A stretch of DNA of 56,520 nucleotides from positions 1 to 56,520 of the forward strand of contig JAUWZD010000015.1 of NCBI GenBank assembly GCA_030615505.1, given 5' to 3'. The translations under genes were made by a program, and so were the position numbers. This DNA comes from Spirochaetales bacterium. Lineage in GTDB: Bacteria; Spirochaetota; Spirochaetia; SZUA-6; DRHE01. The notes under the pieces were generated by a model, which made no database searches, was not told the origin of the DNA, and saw nothing but the letters and a program-made list of their open reading frames with translations. This document shows, piece by piece, positions 17,217-26,128 of the stretch (positions within the stretch are counted from its first letter, which is position 1; every line of letters starts with the position of its first letter).

Positions 17217-17809
17217 AAAAAGCAATATTGTTTTTAATACTGATAATTATTCCGGCCTTAACTGTCCCCGCCTACAGAATTCTCTATGCTGAACAGTACT
17301 ACCGTCTCTATCACCTTCATTTTTACCAGTATCCGGATGATACTATGGAGAACATCTATTACCTTGAACAGGCGCTTAAAGCTGATTTCTGCAATCCACT
17401 CTATGCTTTAGCTAGAATAGAGAATAAAAGGGAGTGGGAACGCTACCGCAGCCTCTTTAAGATGCACGTTCATTTGAAACTGATTGAGCTTTACCTTACC
17501 CTGGGCAGCAAGTACGACAAAATGATTGCCTATTTCTACAATGCTCCATGGAAAGAGGACAACCTTAAAAGCCTTGAGATTGCCGAAAAGGTCTATTACA
17601 CAGCCCTGGCCTACTGGAGTGAAGCTTTAAGCTGGGCTCGAAAAGCATCCAGACCTATAATCCATCTGGAAGAAATTCAAATGTGGGAAGATGAGAGCTA
17701 CCGCATAATGACCCGGGATTTAGATTACCAGGATATAATAAGCTCTCACCTTAAGAGACTCCGCCAGGTCCGAGAGGATTTCCTGAAAATGGATAAAAAC
17801 ACTTACTGA
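17213..17809 (+). CDS. Membrane-anchored protein of unknown function, coupled to tmk
   Basis: Not recognised. The 198 residues start at a GTG overlapping the tmk stop (GTGTGA), which implies translational coupling. An N-terminal hydrophobic helix (residues 3-22, KAILFLILIIIPALTVPAY) anchors a soluble, helical, Tyr/Trp-rich domain (YYLEQALKADFCNPLYALA, then YYTALAYWSEALSWARKAS). The regular helices suggest a TPR-like solenoid, without a clear repeat consensus. The gene ends 3 bp from the convergent queA stop. No catalytic motif is visible. Confidence 0.75.
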   Translation: MKKAILFLILIIIPALTVPAYRILYAEQYYRLYHLHFYQYPDDTMENIYYLEQALKADFCNPLYALARIENKREWERYRSLFKMHVHLKLIELYLTLGSKYDKMIAYFYNAPWKEDNLKSLEIAEKVYYTALAYWSEALSWARKASRPIIHLEEIQMWEDESYRIMTRDLDYQDIISSHLKRLRQVREDFLKMDKNTY

Positions 17810-17812
17810 TCC

Positions 17813-18832
17813 CTACCTGATGAGCATTGCATCGCCGTAAGAAAAAAACCTATATCCCTTACGAACAGCTTCCCCGTATGCAGAGAGGATTCTCTCCCGT
17901 CCTGCAAAGGCGGAAACTAAAACTAACAATGTCGAGGCAGGAGTATGGAAATTGGTCAGCAATTGGGACACGATCCTAAAGCGATATCCAGGATAGATAA
18001 AGATATCGGTAATTCTTTTCCCCGGCAGCAGCCTGTTATCTTTAACCGAGGATTCTAAAGCCCTTACCACGGTTGTTCCCACAGCCAGAATTCTCCTGCC
18101 CCCGTGCAGGGCCCGGTTCACCGCCCGAGCAGTCTGTTCGGGAATACAGTACTTCTCCTCATGCATGGTATGTTCCTCAATGTTCCTGCTTCGTATGGGC
18201 AGGAAGGTTCCAACTCCTACATGAAGGGTAATAGTAACGACAGTATTTCCGGAGTCCTTAAGGGACTTCAGAATGCCTTCTGTAATATGGAGCCCCGCAG
18301 TCGGAGCAGCGGCGGAGCCAAGATAGCGGGCATAGATCGTCTGGTACCGTTTTTGATCTTCCTGGTTGTCCTCCCGTTTTATATATGGAGGCAGTGGCAT
18401 ATGCCCGTGGCTTTCCAGATATGCATTATCGATTGGAGGATCAAACTTCAGGTACCTGAAATTCTCTGAAGCTTTTATTATAGTTCCGTCAACGCTCCCG
18501 GGAAAAATGAAAGCCTTTCCGGGTTTCTGTTTCTTTGCTTTGCTGACCAGTGTTTTCCACAGGCCGGGTTGTTGCTCCTCCAGGAGCAGGAATTCTACTC
18601 TGCCGCCGGTCTTCTTGGTGGTACCGTAGAGCCTTGCCTTCCTTACACGTGTATCGTTTAAAACAACAACCGTCCGTGGTTCGATATAGTGGGACAGATT
18701 ATTAATATGGGCTTCCTGGATCTGTCCCGATTCGCGGTTAAGAATCATCATTCTGGCGGATCCCCGGTCGGGTGCCGGATCCTGGGCTATGAGTCTGTTC
18801 GGAATTTCAAAATAAAAGTCGCTGGTCTTCAC
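17813..18832 (-). CDS. queA: S-adenosylmethionine:tRNA ribosyltransferase-isomerase (QueA)
   Basis: Transfers and isomerises the ribose of SAM onto preQ1 in tRNA to make epoxyqueuosine. I choose the GTG at 18832 ([18 protein letters not shown]), which matches the family N-terminus; longer frames start at TTG 18856 and overlap ruvB more. GGGTGATC lies directly before the GTG. The product is 339 residues. Family blocks include [15 protein letters not shown], a [10 protein letters not shown] block, [13 protein letters not shown] and [10 protein letters not shown], and the C-terminal SYGDAMLI. It overlaps the ruvB end by 26 bp in the classical ruv-queA order. Confidence 0.95.
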   Translation of the reverse strand: MKTSDFYFEIPNRLIAQDPAPDRGSARMMILNRESGQIQEAHINNLSHYIEPRTVVVLNDTRVRKARLYGTTKKTGGRVEFLLLEEQQPGLWKTLVSKAKKQKPGKAFIFPGSVDGTIIKASENFRYLKFDPPIDNAYLESHGHMPLPPYIKREDNQEDQKRYQTIYARYLGSAAAPTAGLHITEGILKSLKDSGNTVVTITLHVGVGTFLPIRSRNIEEHTMHEEKYCIPEQTARAVNRALHGGRRILAVGTTVVRALESSVKDNRLLPGKRITDIFIYPGYRFRIVSQLLTNFHTPASTLLVLVSAFAGRERILSAYGEAVRKGYRFFSYGDAMLIR

Positions 18833-19820
18833 GATCACCCAGATGTTGATAAGCAATTTCAGTAACCATACGCCCCCTGGGAGTTCTCTGTAACAGGCCC
18901 TTCTGGATCAGATAGGGTTCATAGACATCCTCCAGTGTGTCCACAGACTCTCCGATAGAAATAGCCAGGGTCTCCGATCCAACCGGGCCTCCTCCATATG
19001 CTTTGATAATCGTACGCAGGATATTTCTATCCAGCTTGTCCAGACCCAGTGAGTCAATCTCCAGAGAGTCCAATCCTTTAGTTACGATTTCACGATTGAT
19101 GAAACCATTTCCCCATACCTGGGCAAAATCCCTCATGCGGCGGAGAAGCCTGTTGGAGACTCTGGGAGTACCCCTGGAGCAGTGGGCTATTGTGCGTGCG
19201 GCCTCTTCATCAAGCTGTATTTTTAATATAGCGGCTGAACGGTATATAATACTCTTAATATCATCCTCCGTATAAAAATCAAGTCTGGATGTAATACCGA
19301 ATCTGGAATAGAGAGGGCCGGATACCAGGCCTGTTTTGGTGGTTGCGCCTATTAATGTAAAGGGAGGAAGCGGTATCTTGATTGTCCTGGCTCCCGGACC
19401 CTGCCCCATGACCACATCGATTTCAAAATCTTCCATAGCCGCGTACAGCATCTCTTCAATTATGGGCTTGAGACGGTGAATTTCATCTATAAAAAAAACA
19501 TTCTTATCTCCGATAGTTGTCAATATTGCAGCCAGATCCCCGGAGCGCTCTAAGGCAGGAGCGGAAGTGGCCCGGAATTGAACTCCCATTTCATGTGCAA
19601 TAATTCCCGCCAGTGTAGTTTTCCCCAATCCCGGTGGTCCGCTGAAAAATACATGGTCCAGGCTCTCCTCTCTCTGTATAGCGGCCTGAATAAATATTTT
19701 AAGATTTTCTTTTAACTGTTTCTGCCCCTTGAAATCTTTTAAGTACTTTGGTCTTAGAGTGATCTCTTCCTGATCCTCTTTCTGATCATAGGACCCGGCG
19801 ACAATCCTTTTGTCCATCAT
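18807..19820 (-). CDS. ruvB: Holliday junction branch-migration ATPase RuvB
   Basis: Hexameric AAA+ motor that drives branch migration with RuvA. At 337 residues it is full length: [11 protein letters not shown], Walker [10 protein letters not shown] at 61-69, Walker [10 protein letters not shown], sensor [19 protein letters not shown] with the arginine finger, and the C-terminal DNA-binding block ending [16 protein letters not shown]. The start overlaps the ruvA stop by 4 bp. Confidence 0.98.
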   Translation of the reverse strand: MMDKRIVAGSYDQKEDQEEITLRPKYLKDFKGQKQLKENLKIFIQAAIQREESLDHVFFSGPPGLGKTTLAGIIAHEMGVQFRATSAPALERSGDLAAILTTIGDKNVFFIDEIHRLKPIIEEMLYAAMEDFEIDVVMGQGPGARTIKIPLPPFTLIGATTKTGLVSGPLYSRFGITSRLDFYTEDDIKSIIYRSAAILKIQLDEEAARTIAHCSRGTPRVSNRLLRRMRDFAQVWGNGFINREIVTKGLDSLEIDSLGLDKLDRNILRTIIKAYGGGPVGSETLAISIGESVDTLEDVYEPYLIQKGLLQRTPRGRMVTEIAYQHLGDREDQRLLF

Positions 19821-20419
19821 GTTGAGCTTTCCTGGCTGTTGATCAGTGAGATGGCCTTCTTAAGAAGCTCGCTTTCTAAGGCTTCTTTTGGAATGCTTTT
19901 GTCTTTTAACTCTTTAAACGAGGATTTTACCGCATTTCTGGCCACTCTTCGGTCAAATCCCATACCTGTGAGAGCGGCTAAAAGCTCATTTTCAAATGTA
20001 AGCTCATACGTAGACGATACGGTTAATTTACCCTTTAGCTTTAACATGATCTTCTGAGCTGTTTTTTTTCCTAATCCTGGAAGAGAGACCAGTGTATCCA
20101 GATCATCGGAGTCCAGTGCTTCGACAAATTGGTGAACCTCAATTCCGGAGAGAATCCTCAAAGCCTGCCTGGGACCTATGCCTTCAACTTTGATCAGGTC
20201 TAAAAAAAGATCGCGTTCTGCTGTTGTCGCATAACCGTAAAGCTTAAGCTGATCCTCCCGATGATGTAGATACACATATACCCTTACCTCTTCCTCCTGG
20301 TCGGGTAAATCACGCAGAGAAGTTCGGGAACAGAGAATTTCCCATTCCAAAGCTCCGCTCTGGATGAATATCTTCTCATCGTTTTTAAAGGTTACACGGC
20401 CTTGAATACTGTTAAACAT
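19817..20419 (-). CDS. ruvA: Holliday junction DNA-binding protein RuvA
   Basis: Binds four-way junctions and loads RuvB. The 200 residues have the three-domain layout: an N-terminal OB-fold ([14 protein letters not shown] through [17 protein letters not shown]), two helix-hairpin-helix elements ([18 protein letters not shown] and [17 protein letters not shown]) and the C-terminal RuvB-contacting helices ([21 protein letters not shown]). It sits 3 bp after ruvC and overlaps ruvB by 4 bp. Confidence 0.97.
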   Translation of the reverse strand: MFNSIQGRVTFKNDEKIFIQSGALEWEILCSRTSLRDLPDQEEEVRVYVYLHHREDQLKLYGYATTAERDLFLDLIKVEGIGPRQALRILSGIEVHQFVEALDSDDLDTLVSLPGLGKKTAQKIMLKLKGKLTVSSTYELTFENELLAALTGMGFDRRVARNAVKSSFKELKDKSIPKEALESELLKKAISLINSQESST

Positions 20420-20422
20420 TCT

Positions 20423-20929
20423 TTATCTTTCATTATAACATTTCATGTATTTCAGAACACCGGAATAATTAGCATGACAAAAAGCAACGGCTAAAGCATC
20501 TGCTCCATGCTCTGGTTTTGGGATGTCCGTTAAATTGAAGAGGATTTTAAGAACAGCCTGAATCTGCTGTTTTTCTGCTTTTCCGTACCCGATGATCGCC
20601 TGCTTTACTTCCAGCGGAGTGTACTCGGCAAAGGATATATCATTCTCCGCCAAAGTAAAAAGTATAACACCTCTTGCCTGAGCTACCGGTATAGCGCTCT
20701 TGCTGTTTCTGGCAAAGAATATCTTTTCGACCCCGGCCTCAGCAGGCGAAAATGTCTTAAGAATTTGCTCTAACTCCTCATGAATCTGAAGAAGCCGGAC
20801 CCCTGCGCTTTCCTTGGGGCTGGTACGTATAACCCCGTGACTGAGATAGCTATATCTTGAGCCGCTGTGTTGTATCAGGCCGTATCCTGTATTAGCTAAT
20901 CCCGGATCAATCCCTAAAATGACTTTCAT
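20423..20929 (-). CDS. ruvC: Holliday junction resolvase RuvC
   Basis: Endonuclease that cuts Holliday junctions symmetrically. It has 168 residues with the first catalytic Asp at D8 (GIDPGLANTGYG), the Glu in AGVEKIFFARN, and the C-terminal acidic cluster in HGADALAVAFCH. YGKAEKQQIQ is the usual junction-binding segment. The start overlaps the yebC stop by 4 bp, giving the typical yebC-ruvC-ruvA-ruvB order. Confidence 0.97.
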   Translation of the reverse strand: MKVILGIDPGLANTGYGLIQHSGSRYSYLSHGVIRTSPKESAGVRLLQIHEELEQILKTFSPAEAGVEKIFFARNSKSAIPVAQARGVILFTLAENDISFAEYTPLEVKQAIIGYGKAEKQQIQAVLKILFNLTDIPKPEHGADALAVAFCHANYSGVLKYMKCYNER

Positions 20930-21669
20930 TCATCCAGTTCAAATCCTTCAGGAATTTCCAAATTCGATGCCACACTTTGCACATCATCGTGATCTTCCAG
21001 GTTCTCTATTAATCTTAGAGCCTGTTTAATCTTATCCTCTTCCAAGAAAATCCCCGCATCGGCGATCATGGAGATCTCTGCTATAGTGTGTTGAAAATTA
21101 GCCCCTTGCAGGGCATTAAGAACATTTTCAAAATCCTCAGGAGAAGTCAGCACCTCAATACTCTCATCTGTGCTGGTGATATCCTCAGCACCTGCTTCTA
21201 AAGCCACGGGCAGTAAGTCATCCTCTGAATATTTCTTAGAATCATAGGCGATTATTCCTTTGCGTTTGAACAGATAGGAAACACAGCCTGTTTCCCCCAA
21301 ATTACCGCCGCCCCGGGACAGAATGTACCGGATTTCGGCTGACGTCCTGTTTTTATTATCCGTTAGAATGTCGATTAGAAGTGCAACACCGCCCGGACCA
21401 TAGGCCTCGTAGGCCATCTCAACATAATCGATCCCTTCAAGCTCGCCTGTACCTTTTTTAATAGCCCGGTCGATATTGTCCTTGGGCATATTGGCTAGTT
21501 TAGCCTTCAGGACAGCTGTTCGCAGTCTGGGATTTGCTTCCGGATCTCCTCCTCCCAGTCTGGCGGATACACTGATTTCTCTGATGATTTTAGTAAATAT
21601 TTTACCCCGTTTAGCATCCACGGTGCTTTTTTTATGTTTTATCGAGGCCCATTTACTATGGCCGGACAT
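20926..21669 (-). CDS. yebC: YebC/PmpR-family translational/transcriptional regulator
   Basis: A 247-residue YebC-family protein, a group described as DNA-binding regulators and more recently as ribosome-associated factors helping proline stretches. The N-terminus MSGHSKWASIKHKK and the block NMPKDNIDRAIKKGTGE are diagnostic, followed by YEAYGPGGVALLIDILTDNK and FKRKGII. A strong ribosome site (GAGGAG) precedes the ATG. It is the first gene of the ruv operon. Confidence 0.96.
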   Translation of the reverse strand: MSGHSKWASIKHKKSTVDAKRGKIFTKIIREISVSARLGGGDPEANPRLRTAVLKAKLANMPKDNIDRAIKKGTGELEGIDYVEMAYEAYGPGGVALLIDILTDNKNRTSAEIRYILSRGGGNLGETGCVSYLFKRKGIIAYDSKKYSEDDLLPVALEAGAEDITSTDESIEVLTSPEDFENVLNALQGANFQHTIAEISMIADAGIFLEEDKIKQALRLIENLEDHDDVQSVASNLEIPEGFELDE

Positions 21670-21747
21670 GTCTGGCTCCTCTATAAATATAATTGCCTAT
21701 TTAAAAGATACGTTTGGATGTGGCTTAAGGCCGCGTTATGCGCTTAA

Positions 21748-21776
21748 ACTTAACATAAGCCTGATTGGGGTGTCAA
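21748..21776 (-). promoter_or_regulatory. Candidate promoter of the yebC-ruvCAB-queA operon
   Basis: A perfect TTGACA (minus strand, 21771-21776) is followed after 17 bp by TTAAGT (21748-21753), a weak -10. The predicted leader is about 70 bases to the yebC ATG. The -35 is convincing, the -10 is not. Confidence 0.35.
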
Positions 21777-21809
21777 GATTGTGGAAATGAGCCCTTACAA
21801 AGCTTAAAC

Positions 21810-22559
21810 TCAGAGTTTGCCACTTTTGTTTACGGGCCAGTATTTTACCAGTACTTTTCCAAAGATCCTGTCTCCGCTAAGTGGTCCCCAGGTTCGTGAA
21901 TCATATGAAGCCGGACGATTGTCTCCTAGTAAAAAAAATTCGTTATCATTCAGGGTAATGACCTCAAGATTACCGGTTAGGGGAAAATCTTCCTTCCAGC
22001 CCTTTGCCTGAGAAGAGCTCAGCAAGGTGTAGCTATGGGATATAAGTTCCTGTTCCCTGTAAAATACTGTTGAGTCTTGAGGCATTACGGATGCATAAAA
22101 ATTCGACATCTGTATGGTATCTCCGGGAAGTCCTATAATTCGTTTGACCAGATATTTAGGATTCTGTTTTCCGGCCAGATCACGGACAATTCCGCTTCTC
22201 TGCAGGGAAAAAAATCTGATTATGGGCTCAAAAAGAGAAAGCGGAAAAGCTGGACGGGTATATGAAGGAGACTGAACCACTACTATATGACCACGTTCAG
22301 GTTTTTTGATTCCGGGAAGTCTTACAGACAGCAGGGGGATTTTTGCTCCATACACTAAAGGTGAAGCAAATATACGATCCTCCACTCTGAGTGTCGGACT
22401 CATGGAGTTAGATTCCACCTGAAATGAACACAGCAATAGGTTTGAAATTAGCTGATAGAGAAGAAAGGTTATTAATAGAATTTTCAGGAGTGGAAAGAGC
22501 AGACCCCTTGTTAATCGAACGCCCAGACTTGTGGAGTACTTTTCGTAGGTTTTATACAT
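21810..22559 (-). CDS. lepB: Signal peptidase I (copy 2, short form)
   Basis: Cleaves signal peptides of exported proteins at the outer face of the inner membrane. The start at ATG 22559 (MYKTYEKYS) lies one base after the stop of the upstream lepB; longer frames run into that gene. The 249 residues have one membrane segment (about 20-45), the catalytic serine S52 in VESNSMSPTL and the general-base lysine K139 in YLVKRIIGLPGDTI. The box EFFLLGDNRPASYDSRTWG is near the end. The context suggests a two-enzyme peptidase operon. Confidence 0.92.
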   Translation of the reverse strand: MYKTYEKYSTSLGVRLTRGLLFPLLKILLITFLLYQLISNLLLCSFQVESNSMSPTLRVEDRIFASPLVYGAKIPLLSVRLPGIKKPERGHIVVVQSPSYTRPAFPLSLFEPIIRFFSLQRSGIVRDLAGKQNPKYLVKRIIGLPGDTIQMSNFYASVMPQDSTVFYREQELISHSYTLLSSSQAKGWKEDFPLTGNLEVITLNDNEFFLLGDNRPASYDSRTWGPLSGDRIFGKVLVKYWPVNKSGKL

Positions 22560-22560
22560 A

Positions 22561-23580
22561 TTAACGGATGCCCCCGAATCGAGTAAACGGCCAGTACTTG
22601 AACATGGCTTTTCCAAGTACTTTTTCCATCCTGACAGGGCCAAAATATCGGGCATCTCTGGAATCATCCCTGTTATCCCCCATAGGGAAAAGACTGCCCT
22701 CAGGTATATACCATCCGTTTTCTGAAAGCCGCCACTGATTCTGGAAATTATGGCTGTAGGGTTTCAGAGCGTACAGGGTTCGATAGCGCCATTTTTCAAT
22801 ATAGGCATTATCAATAAGTTTTTTTTGGGTCCAGGATACAGCACTATCTTGTTTATTTATATAGTAGTACCGGTTAATGGCTTTCTCGCACTTTGTATCC
22901 GGGGCAATTCCTGAATCCATGAGGGCAAGTCCAATACCAGTATCCTTGAAATACGCGTACTCATCCGGAGAAAAAAGGCGGCGAGTCGGATAATCCAGTC
23001 CCAGATATACTTTAAGATCTTCTTCACGGATCCAATTTGCTTCTCCGGGGGGAAGAATTTCCACTTCTCCTTCTTTCATTCGCACACGATCGCCGGCCAT
23101 GGCAATTGCCCGCTTAATTAAAAAGTGGTGTTTGGGATTACCGAATTCATCCCGGTCAATATCCACTAAAGAAAGGGTAAGCATATAGATGATTCGCTGC
23201 AGGATATCCTTTACAGGTCCAATGGGAATATAAGAGGGATTTTCAAAGATAATGACTTCTCCCCGCCTGGGAGCACGAAAGCCATTCATCTTCATAATAC
23301 CTGGTAATAATTCAGGGCCGTAGATAAACTTATTTACAAATATACGGTCACCGATTTTCAGGGTTGTTACCATGGATTGGGAGGGTATCATATAAGCCTG
23401 AATAAGGAACTGATTTATCAGCAGCACTATAAACACAGCAGACAGAATCGCTTCTGCCCAATCCTGTATAGGATTCTTTTTTTTCTGTTTCTCTTTCTTT
23501 TTGATCTTTCGCAGTTTTCGCCAGGTCAGCAGATCCTCTGTTTTCTCCTGAACAACTGCGCTCCATTTATTCCATTTCAC
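22561..23580 (-). CDS. lepB: Signal peptidase I (copy 1, long form with insertion)
   Basis: A 339-residue signal peptidase starting at GTG 23580; no in-frame ATG is near. A very basic cytoplasmic start (KKKEKQKKKN) precedes one membrane helix (about 43-62). The catalytic serine is S69 in MIPSQSMVTTL and the lysine K156 in HHFLIKRAIAMAGDRV. The signature MGDNRDDSRDARYFGPV lies near the end. Between the lysine block and this signature is an extra stretch of about 120 residues (AKC-poor, YYINKQDSAVSWTQKK) not found in a minimal LepB, which probably adds a periplasmic subdomain. Confidence 0.93.
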   Translation of the reverse strand: MKWNKWSAVVQEKTEDLLTWRKLRKIKKKEKQKKKNPIQDWAEAILSAVFIVLLINQFLIQAYMIPSQSMVTTLKIGDRIFVNKFIYGPELLPGIMKMNGFRAPRRGEVIIFENPSYIPIGPVKDILQRIIYMLTLSLVDIDRDEFGNPKHHFLIKRAIAMAGDRVRMKEGEVEILPPGEANWIREEDLKVYLGLDYPTRRLFSPDEYAYFKDTGIGLALMDSGIAPDTKCEKAINRYYYINKQDSAVSWTQKKLIDNAYIEKWRYRTLYALKPYSHNFQNQWRLSENGWYIPEGSLFPMGDNRDDSRDARYFGPVRMEKVLGKAMFKYWPFTRFGGIR

Positions 23581-23599
23581 AATTCTTCTCTAGATGGAG

Positions 23600-23627
23600 A
23601 TTATCATATTTCCTCAGTCGTTGACAA
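23600..23627 (-). promoter_or_regulatory. Candidate promoter of the lepB pair, sharing its -35 with the opposite promoter
   Basis: TTGTCA on the minus strand (23622-23627) is followed after 16 bp by GATAAT (23600-23605). Its -35 overlaps the opposite-strand TTGACA because TTGACAA/TTGTCAA are complementary. The resulting leader is only about a dozen bases before the GTG start. Confidence 0.42.
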
Positions 23628-23649
23628 GTAATTGGGGTAAACCTATAAT
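23621..23649 (+). promoter_or_regulatory. Full-consensus sigma-70 promoter of the FGE-smpB-ssrA operon
   Basis: TTGACA (23621-23626), a 17-bp spacer and TATAAT (23644-23649) match the consensus at every position. Only six bases (CTCCCC) separate the -10 from the ATG at 23656, so transcription should begin at or next to the start codon, giving a leaderless mRNA. No Shine-Dalgarno is present upstream of the ATG. Confidence 0.85.
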
Positions 23650-23655
23650 CTCCCC

Positions 23656-25287
23656 ATGCGTAAGAAATCGAATTCTAATGATATACATGAGGCGCGTGTA
23701 AAATTAAAACCTGTATTCGGAATTAAGCCTGGTACTTATTTAACAGTAATTTATACCTGCATACTGATTTTTGTCCTCTATATAATGCTCTTCTACCCGG
23801 GTATCCGGCGAAGGGGAACCTATATACGAATCAATACCTTTCCACCTGGCGCATCCGTTCTTGTTGACGGCATATATGCAGGATCCACTCCCTGTGAAAT
23901 TCTGGTTAAAATGGGCAGAAGGAAAATCATTGTTAAAAAACCTTTCTATAAAACTGAAGAGACCCAGGACCTTTTCGGCGGGAGGATATTTGTCACTCTT
24001 TTTTTTCCTCCCAGAGCAGTATACGAAATACGGCTTAAAGTTGAAGACAGAGCTTCTCTTCTAAGCCACAGTCTCTCAAATTTTGCAGCTAATCCTCACA
24101 TACCTGAAATTCTTACTGAGACTGTGTATGCACTGTATAATCAGTCTGAACAGACTTTTAAGGAAGAAATGTTTACTTTTTTAGACAATGCAAAGTATTT
24201 TGTTAGTAATACCTACCAGGTAAATGAGCTAGTTCATGCCCTGAGCATGCTCGAAGCGGATGTGCAGATACTTACCCCTTCCGGTATGATAGGTATAGTT
24301 AATAAAATCATACAAGTTAAAGAAAAATATGATACTTTTCCCTTATGGCTCATTCTGGTTCTTCCTGATTATCTGGCCAATAAGCTTACCGAGACAGACT
24401 GGCTGAAAAGTACATACATGTCCTACGCCTCCCATTACAGAAAGTGGATATCCTCACCAGGCACTGAGCACAAAATTCCTCACTCTTCTGATGCATATCG
24501 AATCTCCGGGCTTAATTTCCTTTCTGTTCCCGGAGGTACGCTCATCAAGGGTAAGTTTAATGAGAACGTTATAAATCCACTCTTAGTGCATCCTGTGCTA
24601 ATTGATCCCTTTATTATTTCAGAAACAGAGGTTCCCAATATACTGTTCAAGAAATTTCTGGATGAAAACCCTTACTGGAAAAAATCAAATCTGGATAAAC
24701 TCTTAAAAGAAAATCTGGTTTCTGAGACTTATCTATCAAGCTGGGGAGATATCTATCCGACTGATGAAGATAAACTGCCGGTAGTAAATGTCTCTTTCCA
24801 TGCCGCACTGGCATTCTGCCAGTGGTTTAATGGACAGGCTTTTTCAATTCTTTCAGGATATGAAGCGCGATTGCCATATGAATCGGAATGGGAATGGGCA
24901 GCCCGGGGAGGTCTTAAAGAAATGCCCTACCCTCTTGGTAACTCTCCAGGGAATGCATGTTTTTTTAAAAAAGGTATAGATGGACCGCAGAAGGTTGGCA
25001 GCACAGAGGCGAATGGTTACAGACTGAAGGATATGTCCGGAAATGTCTGGGAATGGTGCTTGGACTGGTACTCACCTGTGGGATACCTTTTCTCATCCTG
25101 GCATGCTGAAAAGAATAGTATTAGAAACACAGACTTAGTTCCACAGGGTTCTGAAAAGGTTATCCGCGGAGGTGCATGGGCTAATGAAAAGGAACTGCTT
25201 AAGCTTCATGTACGGGGCTCACAGCCTCCCTCCTGGTGTACTCCCTACCTGGGGTTTCGTATAGTACTGTCGAGGCGAACTCTATGA
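23656..25287 (+). CDS. Membrane-anchored PEGA plus FGE/SUMF1-fold protein
   Basis: 543 residues. A basic cytoplasmic start is followed by one membrane helix (about 29-48) and a PEGA domain (YIRINTFPPGASVLVDGIYAGSTPCE at about 57-82, with its second half through 105), a helical middle region, and a formylglycine-enzyme-like domain (about 290-540). The latter shows ETEVPNILFKKFLDENPYW, VNVSFHAALAFCQWFNG, the LPYESEWEWAARGG and DMSGNVWEWCLDWY blocks, and the C-terminal GFRIVLSRR. FGE-fold proteins without the paired active-site cysteines are usually not sulfatase activators; only single scattered cysteines are seen here, so a structural or binding role is more likely. Its stop overlaps the smpB start (ATGA). 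Confidence 0.88.
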   Translation: MRKKSNSNDIHEARVKLKPVFGIKPGTYLTVIYTCILIFVLYIMLFYPGIRRRGTYIRINTFPPGASVLVDGIYAGSTPCEILVKMGRRKIIVKKPFYKTEETQDLFGGRIFVTLFFPPRAVYEIRLKVEDRASLLSHSLSNFAANPHIPEILTETVYALYNQSEQTFKEEMFTFLDNAKYFVSNTYQVNELVHALSMLEADVQILTPSGMIGIVNKIIQVKEKYDTFPLWLILVLPDYLANKLTETDWLKSTYMSYASHYRKWISSPGTEHKIPHSSDAYRISGLNFLSVPGGTLIKGKFNENVINPLLVHPVLIDPFIISETEVPNILFKKFLDENPYWKKSNLDKLLKENLVSETYLSSWGDIYPTDEDKLPVVNVSFHAALAFCQWFNGQAFSILSGYEARLPYESEWEWAARGGLKEMPYPLGNSPGNACFFKKGIDGPQKVGSTEANGYRLKDMSGNVWEWCLDWYSPVGYLFSSWHAEKNSIRNTDLVPQGSEKVIRGGAWANEKELLKLHVRGSQPPSWCTPYLGFRIVLSRRTL

Positions 25288-25745
25288 AAGAAAAGGGGAA
25301 TAAAATTCTATCTGTTAATCGAAAGGCAAGATTTAATTATGCTATTGAAGAAACCATGGAATGCGGGGTTGAACTGAAAGGCACGGAGGTTAAATCTGTT
25401 AAAAGCAGAAATTTTTCCTTTAAGGATGCTTATGCTAAAATTGAGGCAAATGAACTCTGGCTGGTCAATCTTCATATCACCCCCTATCCTTTCGGTAATG
25501 TATTTAATCATGATCCTGACCGGCGGCGAAAGCTCCTTATCCATAAACAGGAACTCAAACGCCTTAAGCGCAAGGTTAATTTAAAGGGCTTGACCCTCGT
25601 ACCTTTAAAGTTTTATCTTAAACATGGCCTTGTAAAGGTTGAGTTGGGTGTCTGCCGGGGTAAAAAGGTAGTGGATAAAAGGCAGGAAATTAAGCAGAGA
25701 GATCTGAAAAGAGAGACCGAAAGGGCTCTTCGTCAAAAATATTGA
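25284..25745 (+). CDS. smpB: SsrA-binding protein SmpB
   Basis: Binds tmRNA and positions it on stalled ribosomes for trans-translation. The start is the ATG at 25284 within the FGE stop (ATGA); a longer in-frame start lies inside the FGE gene and gives a non-family N-terminus. The 153 residues contain NRKARFNYAIEET, GVELKGTEVKSVKSRNFSFKDAY, NVFNHDPDRRRKLLIHKQEL and the basic C-terminal tail RETERALRQKY. The tmRNA gene follows 16 bp downstream, an informative linkage. Confidence 0.97.
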   Translation: MKEKGNKILSVNRKARFNYAIEETMECGVELKGTEVKSVKSRNFSFKDAYAKIEANELWLVNLHITPYPFGNVFNHDPDRRRKLLIHKQELKRLKRKVNLKGLTLVPLKFYLKHGLVKVELGVCRGKKVVDKRQEIKQRDLKRETERALRQKY

Positions 25746-25761
25746 TAAAAAGAAACGGCAA

Positions 25762-26110
25762 GGGGGTGAAATGGTTTCGACTGGGGTTTGATCGAGACAG
25801 GGATTGCAGGTGGAGTGCCAATCTCCATAAAATGGCAAACCTTTAACTGCCAATAAAGCAGATTTCGCACTGGCTGCCTGATTAAGGCGGTCACGGGTAC
25901 CCGGGGTGCTGTTCCGAACTGCGGAGTGCTTGTCATAAACCGGAACTTACCTGTCTGGACGGCTGCATTCAGATAGGAAAACTTTAAGCAGTCTGCGGCG
26001 GAAAGCGGTGGGCCGCGCTGCCAACTTTTCGCTTAAATTAAAGCGCGGCTATACCTGTAGAGATCCTTGAATCGCACTTCAGGACGCGGGTTCGATTCCC
26101 GCCACCTCCA
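25762..26110 (+). ncRNA. ssrA: Transfer-messenger RNA (tmRNA)
   Basis: The 5' end GGGGGTG pairs with the 3' CACCTCC (one G-U) to form the acceptor stem, leaving A as discriminator; CCA is not encoded (TAC follows). The 5' part has the conserved GGTTTCGAC, and the 3' part the T-arm GCGGGTTCGATTCCCGC. The resume reading frame is most likely at 25849 (TTAACT then GCC), encoding the tag ANKADFALAA with stop TGA at 25879-25881; the ALAA end is the usual protease signal. The tag start is inferred by analogy with the E. coli site; an alternative upstream in-frame GGC would lengthen it. Length is about 349 nt. It lies directly downstream of smpB. Confidence 0.97.
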
Positions 26111-26128
26111 TACATGCAGAACCTGTAA

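Noticed and set aside
18833..18856. Longer queA start at TTG 18856
   Set aside because: It adds residues absent from the family, overlaps ruvB further and has a weaker ribosome site than the GTG at 18832.
23656..25287. Annotation of the FGE-like protein as a sulfatase-activating enzyme
   Set aside because: The paired active-site cysteines of formylglycine-generating enzymes are not visible, and no sulfatase gene is nearby.
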